From: Sedimenticola selenatireducens | Lineage (GTDB): Bacteria; Pseudomonadota; Gammaproteobacteria; Chromatiales; Chromatiaceae | NCBI RefSeq assembly: GCF_007625115.1 | Contig: NZ_VMNH01000034.1 | Location: forward strand, 1-64,000 | Length of the DNA: 64,000 nucleotides | Direction: 5' to 3' | Part shown: positions 1 to 8,127 of the stretch, in pieces | How the letters are laid out: each line of letters starts with the position of its first letter | Position numbering within the stretch: the stretch's first letter is position 1 | Position numbers and translations under genes: made by a program | Notes under the pieces: generated by a model | The model's database searches: none | Told to the model about the DNA's origin: nothing | What the model saw: only the letters and a program-made list of their open reading frames with translations

Positions 1-118
1 CGCGATTGGGAAGTTGGCCAACAGAATCAAAGGTCAGTGCCAGGAAAAGGAGGAAGAAAAACGCGGTGCCACCATAAAAGATGTTCCGCGCCATAGTTTT
101 TGTGAAGGCCTGGGCCAT
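1..118 (-). CDS. norC: Nitric oxide reductase cytochrome c subunit NorC, N-terminal part (cut by window edge)
   Basis: Reading leftwards from an ATG at 118, the first 39 codons give a short cytoplasmic start followed by one hydrophobic signal anchor (around FFFLLFLALTF) and then a QLPNR stretch. The ARNIFYGG...FLALTF pattern is typical of NorC, the membrane-anchored cytochrome c subunit that passes electrons to NorB for reduction of NO to N2O. A GAGGGG ribosome site lies about 6 bases upstream of the ATG. The haem-binding CXXCH would lie beyond the window edge and cannot be checked. Two FNR/DNR-type boxes lie between it and the divergent hemerythrin-like gene, which supports a role in NO metabolism. 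The assignment rests on a short N-terminus plus context. Confidence 0.75.
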   Translation of the reverse strand, partial: MAQAFTKTMARNIFYGGTAFFFLLFLALTFDSVGQLPNR

Positions 119-202
119 TGTTATCCCCTCTATTATTTTCCGTTTGTAAGTAACGCGAAAGGTATACAGGGTGCATTAGGCCTGCATGTTCTGATCAGTT
201 CC

Positions 203-216
203 TTGATTTGAGTCAA
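203..216. promoter_or_regulatory. FNR/DNR-type operator (norC side)
   Basis: TTGATTTGAGTCAA is a 14-base dyad differing at one position from the FNR/DNR consensus TTGAT-N4-ATCAA. Its centre is about 91 bases from the norC ATG, which leaves room for a class II promoter (box near -41.5) and a leader of about 50 bases for leftward transcription. A DNR-type regulator is encoded at 2732. Binding is inferred, not shown. Confidence 0.7.
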
Positions 217-257
217 TAGAATATTAAGGATCAGTAACATTTTGAATTTGCACTGGA

Positions 258-271
258 TTGATTGAAATCAA
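258..271. promoter_or_regulatory. FNR/DNR-type operator, full consensus match (hemerythrin side)
   Basis: TTGATTGAAATCAA matches TTGAT-N4-ATCAA at every specified position. A GATACT hexamer at 295-300 sits where a -10 element is expected if this box is centred at -41.5, giving a start of transcription near 306, about 40 bases before the hemerythrin ATG. The natural activator candidate is the DNR-like protein encoded at 2732-3439. Confidence 0.8.
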
Positions 272-345
272 GGTGTGAGTGGTGGCGAATTTCCGATACT
301 CGCACTTCTATATCTACCCCGACTACAAGGATTAGGAAAAGCCAC

Positions 346-780
346 ATGACAACAATCACTGAAACAATGGCCCGTGATCACAGACATTGTGATGAGTTTT
401 TTGCAGAAGCAGAAGAGCTGATCTCACAGGGCGATTGGGAGCAGGGACGGGCAAAATTCAATGAGTTCCGCGATGCAACAGAAAATCACTTTTCTATGGA
501 AGAAGGGATACTTTTTCCCAAATTTGAACAGAGAACAGGTCAGACAATGGGCCCAACCCAGATGATGCGTATGGAGCATACGCAGATGCGCCAGCTATTG
601 GCGGATATGGAAGCGGCCGTTACGCATGAGGATGATGAGCGCTATTTGGGTTTATCAGAAACCATGATGATGGTGATGCAGCAGCACAACATGAAAGAGG
701 AGCAGATGCTCTATCCGATGACTGATCAGGTATTTGCCGGCGATGCAGAGGCGACACTGCAAGAGATGAAAATGCTCTAA
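346..780 (+). CDS. Hemerythrin-like domain protein, probable NO/O2-responsive di-iron protein
   Basis: A 144-residue all-helical protein with the spaced histidine and acidic residues of hemerythrins: HRHCDEFF near the start, NHFSMEEGILFP in the middle, MEHTQMR, and QQHNMKEEQMLYP near the end. Hemerythrins bind a di-iron centre that can hold O2 or NO. Members next to nor genes are thought to take part in NO or redox stress responses. The ATG at 346 is preferred over the in-frame ATG at 262 because an AGGAAAA ribosome site precedes it, and because 262 lies inside the FNR/DNR box. Its position facing norC across two such boxes and upstream of a DUF2249 gene supports membership of an NO regulon. 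The exact ligand is not visible from sequence. Confidence 0.85.
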   Translation: MTTITETMARDHRHCDEFFAEAEELISQGDWEQGRAKFNEFRDATENHFSMEEGILFPKFEQRTGQTMGPTQMMRMEHTQMRQLLADMEAAVTHEDDERYLGLSETMMMVMQQHNMKEEQMLYPMTDQVFAGDAEATLQEMKML

Positions 781-863
781 GGCTTGTACCGATCAACCCG
801 ATAGAGACCCACATGGATGATCTATATAGGGATATTGTCATTATTATTTGAGACATAAGTAGC

Positions 864-1124
864 ATGGAAAAAAGGCTTGATGTCAGTATGCTGGAACCCT
901 GTGAGCCCCTGGAGCGTACACTTGAGGCGGTTCAGCAGTTGTCATCAGGGGACTTTTTGCATGTTATGCACCGGCGTGAACCCCATTTACTCTATCCATT
1001 GCTGGAAAAAAGCGGCTTTGTTTGGCATTGCGTAGAAGAGCGCTCAGACCAGTATGCAATATATATCTGGAGGGAGAGTGATCAGGTGGCCGGTAAAGAA
1101 GCGACATCTCATTTTTCGAAATAG
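864..1124 (+). CDS. DUF2249 (TusA-like fold) small protein
   Basis: An 86-residue soluble protein. The opening LDVSMLEPCEPLERTLEAV, the central SGDFLHVMHRREPHLLYPLLE and the closing aromatic strand are typical of DUF2249, a family with a TusA/SirA-like fold often found beside nor, hemerythrin and NnrS genes in denitrifiers. TusA-type proteins carry sulfur on a conserved cysteine. Here C13 lies in the EPCEPL motif, the place of the TusA CPxP motif, though whether it is a sulfur carrier is unknown. It follows the hemerythrin gene on the same strand after an 83-base gap, so the two may be co-transcribed. Confidence 0.75.
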   Translation: MEKRLDVSMLEPCEPLERTLEAVQQLSSGDFLHVMHRREPHLLYPLLEKSGFVWHCVEERSDQYAIYIWRESDQVAGKEATSHFSK

Positions 1125-1143
1125 GTTGATCTCTGCGGTATAG

Positions 1144-1173
1144 GAAATATAGTATCGTTTGATACTATATTTC
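1144..1173. promoter_or_regulatory. Perfect 13-bp inverted repeat with 4-base loop
   Basis: GAAATATAGTATC and GATACTATATTTC flank GTTT. It lies between the DUF2249 stop and the NnrS-like start. The stem is A/T-rich and is followed by CTGCG rather than a U-tract, so it is a poor intrinsic terminator. It could be an operator or an RNA-processing hairpin. Confidence 0.55.
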
Positions 1174-1199
1174 TGCGCCTTTGCTCAATTGGAGAGTTG

Positions 1200-2540
1200 A
1201 TGCTAAACACTGCAAGCCTTTCACTGGATCAAGCTCCACCCATATCGATTCCATTCCGGTTTTTTTTGACGGCACCTCTGTTTGGTCTGGTGGCTGGCCT
1301 GTTGCTGCTGGTGTATGGCCCTACGTTATTTTTAACGCGTTGGGCACCGATGACCTTGGGGCTGACCCATCTTATTACCCTGGGCATGTTGGCTATGGTG
1401 ATGTGTGGTGCGCTGTTGCAGATGTTACCTGTATTAGCAGGGTCACCGGTTCCGGCCGTGGTAATGGTGGGGCGTCTTTGCCATCTGTTAATTACTGTGG
1501 GTGCTGGGTTGTTGGTGTCCTCATTTATTACAGGGAGTGGTATCGCAAACGCTTTATCGTTGAGCTTGTTGGGCGCTGGCGTATTTCTTTTCTTCATTGC
1601 CGTTGCAGTAGCGCTATTACGGGTCAAACAGGTCACCCATACTGTCACCGCAATGCGTTTGGCGGTGATAGCTTTTCTCTTTACCCTGGTGCTTGGGTTG
1701 TTACTGGGGAGTGGCGTTCTCAGTAAGGTAGGGTTTGGTCATATTGCACCACTGGTTGATGTGCATCTCGGGTGGGGTGTCTTAGGCTGGATTGGACTTT
1801 TACTGATCGGTATCTCCTATCAGGTTGTTCCCATGTTTCAGGTGACGCCAGAATACCCAATGCTGATGCGGAGGTTTTTGGCGCCCGTGTTATTCATGGC
1901 ATTAGTGGTCTGGACATTATTAATGTTGGCAGCCATCTTTAGCCTGATAGGGGACTTTATTCCAACGCTCTGGATGTTTTTGGTGTTACCGGGTTTCATG
2001 CTCTATGCCGTGGTAACGCTCCGGCTTCAGCAGCAGCGAAAACGGCGAATTCCCGATATCACGATGAAGTTTTGGCGAATCGGGATGTTCTCTATTCTCT
2101 TCAGTTCCGCCGTCTGGATCATCGGGAATGTATCGACTGTAGTTGCCAATAGTCCGCAATACCACTTGTTGTTGGGGGTTGGCTTGATTGCTGGTGCGGG
2201 TGTTTCTGTCGTGAATGGGATGCTGTACAAGATTGTCCCATTTCTATCCTGGTTTCATTTGCAGAATCGTCAGCTGAGTCTCATGTGCATGACAGTCCAG
2301 GTGCCAAACATGAAGGAGTTTATCTCCGATAAGGCGGCGCGATACCAATATAATGTCTATGTGGCGTCTTTGTTTTTACTGTTTGCTGCGGTGACAAAGC
2401 CGGAATGGTTTGCCCATATGGCGGGACTAGTCTTCCTGCTCTCTAATATCATGCTGTTTAGAAATCTCGTAATTGCGATGTCGCGATACTACACAACAAA
2501 CCAGGCCTTGTTGTCGTATGCTGTTGATTCAGATAAGTAA
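1200..2540 (+). CDS. NnrS-like / haem-copper-oxidase-like polytopic membrane protein
   Basis: A 446-residue, very hydrophobic protein with about 12 predicted membrane segments. Segments contain conserved-looking histidines and aromatics (LTHLITLGMLAMV, VDVHLGWGVLGWIG, YQVVPMFQVTPEYP, FLSWFHLQNR). Such proteins near nor and DNR genes belong to the NnrS-like group of haem-containing membrane proteins linked to NO stress, distantly resembling the membrane subunit of haem-copper oxidases. ATG at 1200 is chosen because GGAGAG at 1191-1196 precedes it at suitable spacing. No catalytic site is provable by eye, so the family name is held with moderate confidence and the NO role rests mainly on position between DUF2249 and the DNR gene. 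Confidence 0.6.
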   Translation: MLNTASLSLDQAPPISIPFRFFLTAPLFGLVAGLLLLVYGPTLFLTRWAPMTLGLTHLITLGMLAMVMCGALLQMLPVLAGSPVPAVVMVGRLCHLLITVGAGLLVSSFITGSGIANALSLSLLGAGVFLFFIAVAVALLRVKQVTHTVTAMRLAVIAFLFTLVLGLLLGSGVLSKVGFGHIAPLVDVHLGWGVLGWIGLLLIGISYQVVPMFQVTPEYPMLMRRFLAPVLFMALVVWTLLMLAAIFSLIGDFIPTLWMFLVLPGFMLYAVVTLRLQQQRKRRIPDITMKFWRIGMFSILFSSAVWIIGNVSTVVANSPQYHLLLGVGLIAGAGVSVVNGMLYKIVPFLSWFHLQNRQLSLMCMTVQVPNMKEFISDKAARYQYNVYVASLFLLFAAVTKPEWFAHMAGLVFLLSNIMLFRNLVIAMSRYYTTNQALLSYAVDSDK

Positions 2541-2688
2541 TTAACGAAATTTATTAACTATCCTCTCCCGACCCTGTTTCTCGGGCATGATTTCTTCGCA
2601 TGCTGTTTGGTGATTGCGTAAAAGTTTTATTGAGCCCCTGATTTTCATTGCACTATATCTGCGGTAGAATGCCCTATCTTGAATGGAT

Positions 2689-2703
2689 AACTATCTGATA
2701 GTT
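2689..2703. promoter_or_regulatory. 7-bp inverted repeat upstream of the DNR-type regulator
   Basis: AACTATC-T-GATAGTT ends 28 bases before the regulator's ATG. It could be an operator, for example for another regulator. It does not match the FNR/DNR consensus, so autoregulation through that motif is not supported. Confidence 0.4.
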
Positions 2704-2731
2704 AAATGTTTATCTTTAAATATGGTGCACT

Positions 2732-3439
2732 ATGCTGAGTGAGTTGAAAGAAGCCTACCTTTTTTCCCAGCTGGATGATGAGCAGCTGCAGCGTGTCAGG
2801 CAGATGAGCAATGAAATCCAGCTACAGGATAATGAGGCGCTGTTTGAGGCGGGTGATGAAGCGAAAAGATTCTTCCTGGTCAAGGAGGGGCAGATAAAAC
2901 TCTCCAGGCTTTCACTCAATGGCAATGAGAAAGTGATTGAGGTCGTTGTTGCCGGACACACCTTTGCCGAGGCACTCATGTTCTCTGACAAGCCGGCCTA
3001 TCCGGTGAGAGCTACCGCTATTGGAAAAACATCCCTGATCTCAGTCGAAAGTAAGGGTTTTCTTGATCTTCTCCGTGAGTCTACAGATACCTGCTTCCGT
3101 GTCATGGGTGACATGAGTATGCGTCTGCGTCGCATGATTAAAGAGATCGATGACCTGACGTTGCAGAGTGCGACCGGACGTGTTGCCGGTTATCTCTGTG
3201 GAAAATCGATGTTCAAAGGGCAGGTCAGAGTGGCCTTTGATCTCGCTACACCAAAAGGTGTTTTGGCCTCACGTCTCTCTGTAAAGCCCGAGACTTTCTC
3301 GAGGATTTTGCATAACTTTACTGATCAGGGACTGGTCAAAGTAAAGGGTGGGCATATCGAGATTCTGGATGTTGAGGGGCTGCGTAAGCATGCTGAATCT
3401 TCGGGGGTTTGTGGACAACATATTAGTCCTGAGAGCTAG
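2732..3439 (+). CDS. dnr: CRP/FNR-family transcription regulator, DNR-type
   Basis: A 235-residue protein with an N-terminal cyclic-nucleotide-binding-like beta-roll (about residues 10-120), a dimerisation helix (about 125-160) and a C-terminal winged helix-turn-helix (about 165-225). The recognition helix carries the E-x-x-SR pattern (KPETFSRILHNF), which fits binding to TTGAT-N4-ATCAA half-sites such as those found at 203 and 258. It lacks the N-terminal cysteine cluster of FNR, as DNR/NnrR-type NO sensors do. These bind haem and activate nor and related genes when NO is present. The neighbouring NO genes make this the likely local regulator. A haem ligand cannot be identified by eye. Confidence 0.82.
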   Translation: MLSELKEAYLFSQLDDEQLQRVRQMSNEIQLQDNEALFEAGDEAKRFFLVKEGQIKLSRLSLNGNEKVIEVVVAGHTFAEALMFSDKPAYPVRATAIGKTSLISVESKGFLDLLRESTDTCFRVMGDMSMRLRRMIKEIDDLTLQSATGRVAGYLCGKSMFKGQVRVAFDLATPKGVLASRLSVKPETFSRILHNFTDQGLVKVKGGHIEILDVEGLRKHAESSGVCGQHISPES

Positions 3440-3459
3440 TCACCGGATATAGGATACAC

Positions 3460-3497
3460 AACTAAAACGGGGTGCTTCTGCACCCCGTTTTAGTTTT
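3460..3497. terminator. Strong bidirectional intrinsic terminator
   Basis: A perfect 15-bp stem (ACTAAAACGGGGTGC / GCACCCCGTTTTAGT) with TTCT loop, with T-rich ends in both directions. It separates the rightward regulator gene from the leftward chemoreceptor gene and so serves both convergent genes. Confidence 0.93.
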
Positions 3498-3528
3498 AAG
3501 ATGAGTGGTGCCGTTATAAATCGCTGCT

Positions 3529-5163
3529 TTAAACCTTGAATTGACTGACTTGAGCCTGTAGGCCTTCACTCAACCGTGAAAGCTCCTGGCTGGATGTGGC
3601 TACCCGATCGGAACCACGGGTTGCCTCCTCTGCGAGTTGAGATATCTGCACAATACTGCGGTCAATCTCCTGGGCAACAGCGGACTGCTCTTCCGCAGCG
3701 CTGGCAATCTGTGTGTTCATATCAGAGATGGTAGAGATGGACTGAACTATTTTGTTGAGTGATTCAGCCGCAGCTTGCGCTTTGTCTACGGTAATTTGTG
3801 TGGTTGATTGACTCCTCGTCATTACCTGAACGGCCTCGCTGGTGCCACTTTGCAGTCGCTCAATCATCTGCTGAATCTCTTGGGTCGACTGTTGTGTACG
3901 GCTGGCCAGTGTTCTTACCTCGTCGGCTACCACCGCGAAACCACGCCCCTGCTCGCCCGCACGTGCGGCCTCAATTGCCGCATTAAGTGCCAGAAGATTG
4001 GTTTGCTCTGCAATGCCCCGGATTACATCCAATACTGAACCTATTGCTTCACCCTCTGACTCCAATCGATTAATGACACTTGAAGCACGTTCTACCTCAC
4101 TTGCGAGGGTGTTGATGGCTTGAGAAGCCTCGTCGACAACACTGCTGCCATTTTTTGCCTCGTCATTGGCTTCACGAGCAGAGCTGGCAGTTTTTTCAGC
4201 ATTTCGTGCAATCTCATGCACGGTGGCGGCCATCTCGGTGACAGCGGTTGCAACCTGATGAGTTTCTGTACGTTGCTCGTTCATGCCTTCGTGGCTTTTT
4301 GCTGTAATCGCAGAAAGTTCGTCGGCGGAAGAGGTGAGTTGGTTGGTGGCCGAACTGACCTGGGCGATGGTGTTCTGGACTTTGATGGCAAATTCATTGA
4401 ATGCAGCGGATAGTTTCGCGACCTCGTCATTGCCACTGCTATCCAGGCGCTGTGTAAGGTCGCCGTCACCTGCGGCAATGTTGTGCATCGCTTGTGTTGT
4501 CAGTTGTAGTGGTACGCAGACACTTCGAGCAATGATGGCCGACAGAGTGATCAGGAAGAGCAATACTGCGCCGACGATGATTCCCAGAGTGGTTGCGCTC
4601 TTCCAGAAGGTGACTTCCACGTCGTCAATGTAAATGCCTGTGCCGACGACCCACTCCCACGGCTTGAATCCTTTGATATACGAAACTTTTTGTACCGGTT
4701 CTTCACTTCCGGGTTTTGGCCAGAGGTAGGGGACGGTGCCTTCCCCGTTGGCCTTAACGGTCTTCACGAACTCGACGAAAATGGCTGTCCCATTGGCATC
4801 TTTGAGTCCTGACATATCTTTCCCATCTAATGAGGGTTTTACGGCATGCATCAGTACCACTGAGTTCATGTCGTTGACCCAGAAGTAGTTACCGCCCTCA
4901 TAGCGTAAGGATTTGATACTGGTCAGTGCGCCTGCTTTAGCTGAGGCCTCATCCATATCGCCCTTGCTAAAACGGCCATGGAAATCAGCAATAATGCTGT
5001 GTGCCGTTTCGACCAGTTTCTGGGTTTGCTGCTCCTTCTCATGCAGCAGGCTGCTTTTTAGCTGGATCAGTGAGATTGCCGTGATGACTGTGACGCCAAT
5101 AACAGCTAACGAGATCAGTGCCCAGAGGCGGTGAGTAATTTTCAGGCGGCGCAACGCATTCAT
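3529..5163 (-). CDS. Methyl-accepting chemotaxis protein with single-Cache sensor
   Basis: A 544-residue chemoreceptor. A membrane segment at about residues 13-32 is followed by a periplasmic sCache_2-type domain (about 35-185, with GGNYFWVND and [18 protein letters not shown]). Then come a second membrane segment (about 190-212), a HAMP domain and the cytoplasmic signalling domain with the invariant hairpin tip [20 protein letters not shown]. Cache domains of this type sense small molecules, often carboxylates. The ligand here is unknown. There is no C-terminal NWETF-like CheR tether. The gene is monocistronic, with GGAGTCTCAA before the ATG, and ends at the shared terminator at 3460. No che genes occur in the window. 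Confidence 0.93.
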   Translation of the reverse strand: MNALRRLKITHRLWALISLAVIGVTVITAISLIQLKSSLLHEKEQQTQKLVETAHSIIADFHGRFSKGDMDEASAKAGALTSIKSLRYEGGNYFWVNDMNSVVLMHAVKPSLDGKDMSGLKDANGTAIFVEFVKTVKANGEGTVPYLWPKPGSEEPVQKVSYIKGFKPWEWVVGTGIYIDDVEVTFWKSATTLGIIVGAVLLFLITLSAIIARSVCVPLQLTTQAMHNIAAGDGDLTQRLDSSGNDEVAKLSAAFNEFAIKVQNTIAQVSSATNQLTSSADELSAITAKSHEGMNEQRTETHQVATAVTEMAATVHEIARNAEKTASSAREANDEAKNGSSVVDEASQAINTLASEVERASSVINRLESEGEAIGSVLDVIRGIAEQTNLLALNAAIEAARAGEQGRGFAVVADEVRTLASRTQQSTQEIQQMIERLQSGTSEAVQVMTRSQSTTQITVDKAQAAAESLNKIVQSISTISDMNTQIASAAEEQSAVAQEIDRSIVQISQLAEEATRGSDRVATSSQELSRLSEGLQAQVSQFKV

Positions 5164-5322
5164 TTGAGACTCCTTGTCACCGCAAAGACTTCACTCCCGT
5201 CAATTGCAGCGTCAAGCTAAGTGTTGATGGTGTGCCCTCCGTTGCATGAAGATGTTGGCGACTGTCAAGGCAAAATCTTGAGGAGAAATTGATCTGGATC
5301 GGCTAACCAATTACCTGTATTC

Positions 5323-6366
5323 CTATTTCTTCTGGCTACTGGAAAAATCAAGCATTTTCTGGATCGATTTGACCGCTTGTTCACGGATTTCTGGATCAAT
5401 GTGAATTTCGTTGTTTCCGGTTAGCAGAACCTGTTCCAGGTTTTGCAGGGCATTCATACCCATCCAGGGGCAGTGTGCGCAGCTCTCGCAGGTGGCTCCT
5501 TCACCTGCAGTTGGGGCCTCGATTAATTTTTTACCGGGCGCAAGTTGCTTCATTTTGTGGAAAATGCCGCCATCCGTCGCGACGATGAAGGTCTGATTAT
5601 CCATGTCGGTAACCGCCTTGATCAGGGCAGTCGTTGATCCCACAACATCGGCCTGTGCGATGACCTCCTCCGGTGATTCAGGGTGCACCAGTACCGCTGC
5701 ATCGGGATGCAGTCGCCTGATGCGTTCCAGCGCAACAGATTTGAACTCCTCGTGTACAACGCAGGAGCCGTTCCAGAAAAGCATATCGGCCCCGGTCTGT
5801 TTTTGAACATATCGGCCTAGATGTTTGTCCGGCGCCCAGATGATTTTCTCACCCCGTTCAGCCAGATGCTTAATAATAGGCAGGGCGATTCCAGAGGTGA
5901 CTACCCAGTCAGCCCGGGCTTTTACCTTGGCGCTGGTGTTGGCATACACCACTACCGTATGGTCCGGATGCTGATCGCAAAATCGAGTGAATTCCTCTGC
6001 TGGACAACCTTCGTCAAGCGAGCAGGTGGCATTTAGATCCGGCATCAGTACTTGCTTTTCCGGATTAAGGATCTTGGCCGTTTCGCCCATAAAACGAACA
6101 CCACATACAACCAGTGTTTCTGCTGATTGCTCTGTTCCAAAGCGGGCCATCTCCAATGAGTCAGAGACACAGCCGCCTGTCTCTTCTGCCAGTTCCTGTA
6201 GATCTCCACTGGTATAATAGTGCGCTACCAGTACGGCATTACGCTGTTTCAGCAAGGTCTTAATGCGCGCTTTCATGGCGCTTTTCTCATCGCTACTCAA
6301 AACCGGCCATTGTGGATGGGGCGGGACAATGACGGGATGTGGCTTAAGGGCGGTAGACTGGGTCAT
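5323..6366 (-). CDS. nadA: Quinolinate synthase NadA
   Basis: A 347-residue enzyme that condenses iminoaspartate with dihydroxyacetone phosphate to quinolinate in de novo NAD synthesis. It needs a [4Fe-4S] cluster. The expected three ligand cysteines are visible at C115 ([11 protein letters not shown]), C202 ([12 protein letters not shown]) and C299 ([13 protein letters not shown]), a spacing matching the E. coli enzyme with a two-residue offset. Length is normal. A GAGAAGATC ribosome site precedes the ATG. It lies 25 bases downstream of the Nudix regulator gene on the same strand, so the two form an operon with a likely NAD-status control circuit. Confidence 0.96.
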   Translation of the reverse strand: MTQSTALKPHPVIVPPHPQWPVLSSDEKSAMKARIKTLLKQRNAVLVAHYYTSGDLQELAEETGGCVSDSLEMARFGTEQSAETLVVCGVRFMGETAKILNPEKQVLMPDLNATCSLDEGCPAEEFTRFCDQHPDHTVVVYANTSAKVKARADWVVTSGIALPIIKHLAERGEKIIWAPDKHLGRYVQKQTGADMLFWNGSCVVHEEFKSVALERIRRLHPDAAVLVHPESPEEVIAQADVVGSTTALIKAVTDMDNQTFIVATDGGIFHKMKQLAPGKKLIEAPTAGEGATCESCAHCPWMGMNALQNLEQVLLTGNNEIHIDPEIREQAVKSIQKMLDFSSSQKK

Positions 6367-6391
6367 GATCTTCTCTCAAAAAGCTGGGTAT

Positions 6392-7060
6392 TCAGCGGAT
6401 AATTTCAACATGATTTGGGTTTAATGCACGATATATTTTTGCCGGCCTGTGGTTTCCGTTACGCTGTTTCCCGCCAACCTCTTCAAGCTGGTTCAGCGAG
6501 AGTATCCATTTGCGGAAGTTCCTTTTATCGAGTGATTCATTGCGCAGAATTTCATAAACCGATTGTAGTTCACTGAGGGTGAATGTCTCAGGCATGAGCT
6601 GAAATGCAATGGTTGAGTAGAGTGCCTTGGCCGCTAGGCGCTCCTGCGCCCGTCGAATAATCTCGGCGTGGTCAAAGGCTAGCTCCGGGAGTTGACTGAG
6701 TGGGAACCAGTCAGCTTCGGCCGCATCACTGCCTGCGTTGACAGTGAGTTTATTAGCCGGTGCGAGTGCATAATAGGTGACGCTGATGACGCGCTCTCTT
6801 GGATCTCTGTTGGGTCGTCCGAGGGTGAAAAGCTGTTCAAGATAGAGATCTGAAACCCCTGTTTCCTCTTTCAGTTCACGTTTTGCGCACTCTTCCAGGT
6901 CTTCATCGATCTCTAGGAAGCCGCCCGGTAGCGCCCATTTGCCTTTATGCGGATCATGCCTCCGGCAAATGAGTAGTAGCTGTAGCTGTTGCTCGCGCAA
7001 GGTGAAAACAGCCACATCAGTTGTTACCGCAGGATGGGGGTACTCGTAGGTGTAAGTCAC
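6392..7060 (-). CDS. nrtR: NrtR-type Nudix-family regulator of NAD metabolism
   Basis: A 222-residue protein with a Nudix domain (about 1-145) followed by a winged-helix DNA-binding domain (about 150-222, with NFRKWILSLNQLEEVGG). The Nudix box is intact: G47-x5-E53-x7-REL-x-EE-x-GV. The family comprises ADP-ribose-responsive repressors of NAD synthesis genes, and location directly before nadA strongly supports this. Because the Nudix box is complete, hydrolase activity cannot be excluded. The start is GTG at 7060. The nearest clear palindrome lies only 16 bases upstream of it and may be the operator. Confidence 0.87.
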   Translation of the reverse strand: MTYTYEYPHPAVTTDVAVFTLREQQLQLLLICRRHDPHKGKWALPGGFLEIDEDLEECAKRELKEETGVSDLYLEQLFTLGRPNRDPRERVISVTYYALAPANKLTVNAGSDAAEADWFPLSQLPELAFDHAEIIRRAQERLAAKALYSTIAFQLMPETFTLSELQSVYEILRNESLDKRNFRKWILSLNQLEEVGGKQRNGNHRPAKIYRALNPNHVEIIR

Positions 7061-7075
7061 GTCGGCTCGTTACTA

Positions 7076-7092
7076 AGTGTCAATTTTACACT
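7076..7092. promoter_or_regulatory. Candidate NrtR operator upstream of nrtR-nadA
   Basis: AGTGTCAATTTTACACT is a 17-base imperfect palindrome (AGTGT-x-AA-T-TT-x-ACACT). NrtR sites are palindromes of this size placed at NAD-gene promoters. Autoregulation of nrtR-nadA is an inference from position. Confidence 0.5.
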
Positions 7093-7241
7093 ATATGCGT
7101 TTCATTGCAGCGCAGCAAGCCACAAAAAATATTTTTGTATAACTTTATTAATGTCCAGTAATCCATTGTCGGTTAAAGTAAACTGGTTTAGATCCGCTAT
7201 TATCTTTAATAGCAGTCATAGTCACTTAGAAGAGTTACTTT

Positions 7242-8105
7242 ATGGACGTTGACAAAGAGGGTATCAAAATTGCGGTGCTTGAGGTCAAGCACCTTCCACC
7301 GCTCTCTATGACCGCCAGTAAATTGATGGAAGCTGTCACAGATGATGATATCGACCTTAAAGAACTGGCGGGTATTATTGATCAAGATCCAGGTCTGGCC
7401 GCAAGGATCATCGGCTTGGCAAATTCCGCCTATTTTTCTCAACCCACACCTGTCTACAGCGTGGAAGAGGCCATTATTCGTGTGCTTGGGTTGAATATGG
7501 TAAAGAGTCTTGCGCTTGGAATCACCGTTGCGGGTGTGTTTGAGGTTGAGCGCTGCCCACGGTTTGATCTGTCAGGATATTGGTTTGAGGCGCTTGCTGC
7601 TGGTCAACTGGCCCGTTCACTGGTGATGGCATTACCCGCTAAATCAAGACCCGATATGAGCGTGCTCTATCTCGGTGGGTTATTCCATAATCTGGGTATG
7701 TTGCTACTGGTTCATGTGGTAGGGGAGGCCTATTCTGCTGTCTTGCAGGAGGCGAAAAAGCCTGAGGCCGATCTACTGACCATCGAACGCGACCGTTTAG
7801 GGGTTGATCATAGGACCGCAAGTACCTGGTTGGCGGAGAAATGGCATCTGCCTCCCGTGATTGTGACACTGATGGGACGGTTAGGTGAGTCAGATTACCA
7901 AGGTGATCACTTGACTGAGGTGAGCTTGCTGAGTGCTGCTGTAATGTGGGTCGCTGATCTTCGGCAAGGGCGGGTTAATCCCTTGCTAGAGTCTCCTTGG
8001 TTGAAGACTATTGAGGGATTGGATAGTGATCGTTTAGGGCGTATTGAAGAGTCTTTTCTCTGTCAAATAGATGATCTGGAGTTGGTGGCCAGACAATTGG
8101 CATGA
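7242..8105 (+). CDS. HDOD domain signalling protein
   Basis: A 287-residue protein made of one HDOD domain (about 10-215), an HD-related output module without phosphodiesterase activity. Typical features are IDQDPGLAARIIGLANSAYF near residue 50 and VEEAIIRVLGLNMVKSLAL near 85. HDOD proteins link two-component, c-di-GMP or stress signals to regulation. There is no receiver domain. The stop codon lies just before the GAF-GGDEF gene, and the two very likely work as a pair. The input signal is not visible. Confidence 0.88.
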   Translation: MDVDKEGIKIAVLEVKHLPPLSMTASKLMEAVTDDDIDLKELAGIIDQDPGLAARIIGLANSAYFSQPTPVYSVEEAIIRVLGLNMVKSLALGITVAGVFEVERCPRFDLSGYWFEALAAGQLARSLVMALPAKSRPDMSVLYLGGLFHNLGMLLLVHVVGEAYSAVLQEAKKPEADLLTIERDRLGVDHRTASTWLAEKWHLPPVIVTLMGRLGESDYQGDHLTEVSLLSAAVMWVADLRQGRVNPLLESPWLKTIEGLDSDRLGRIEESFLCQIDDLELVARQLA

Positions 8106-8127
8106 TAGGTATATTGGGAATGACAGC

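Noticed and set aside
14-211. Plus-strand frame at the left edge
   Set aside because: It is the complement of the norC start, which has a good ribosome site and signal anchor.
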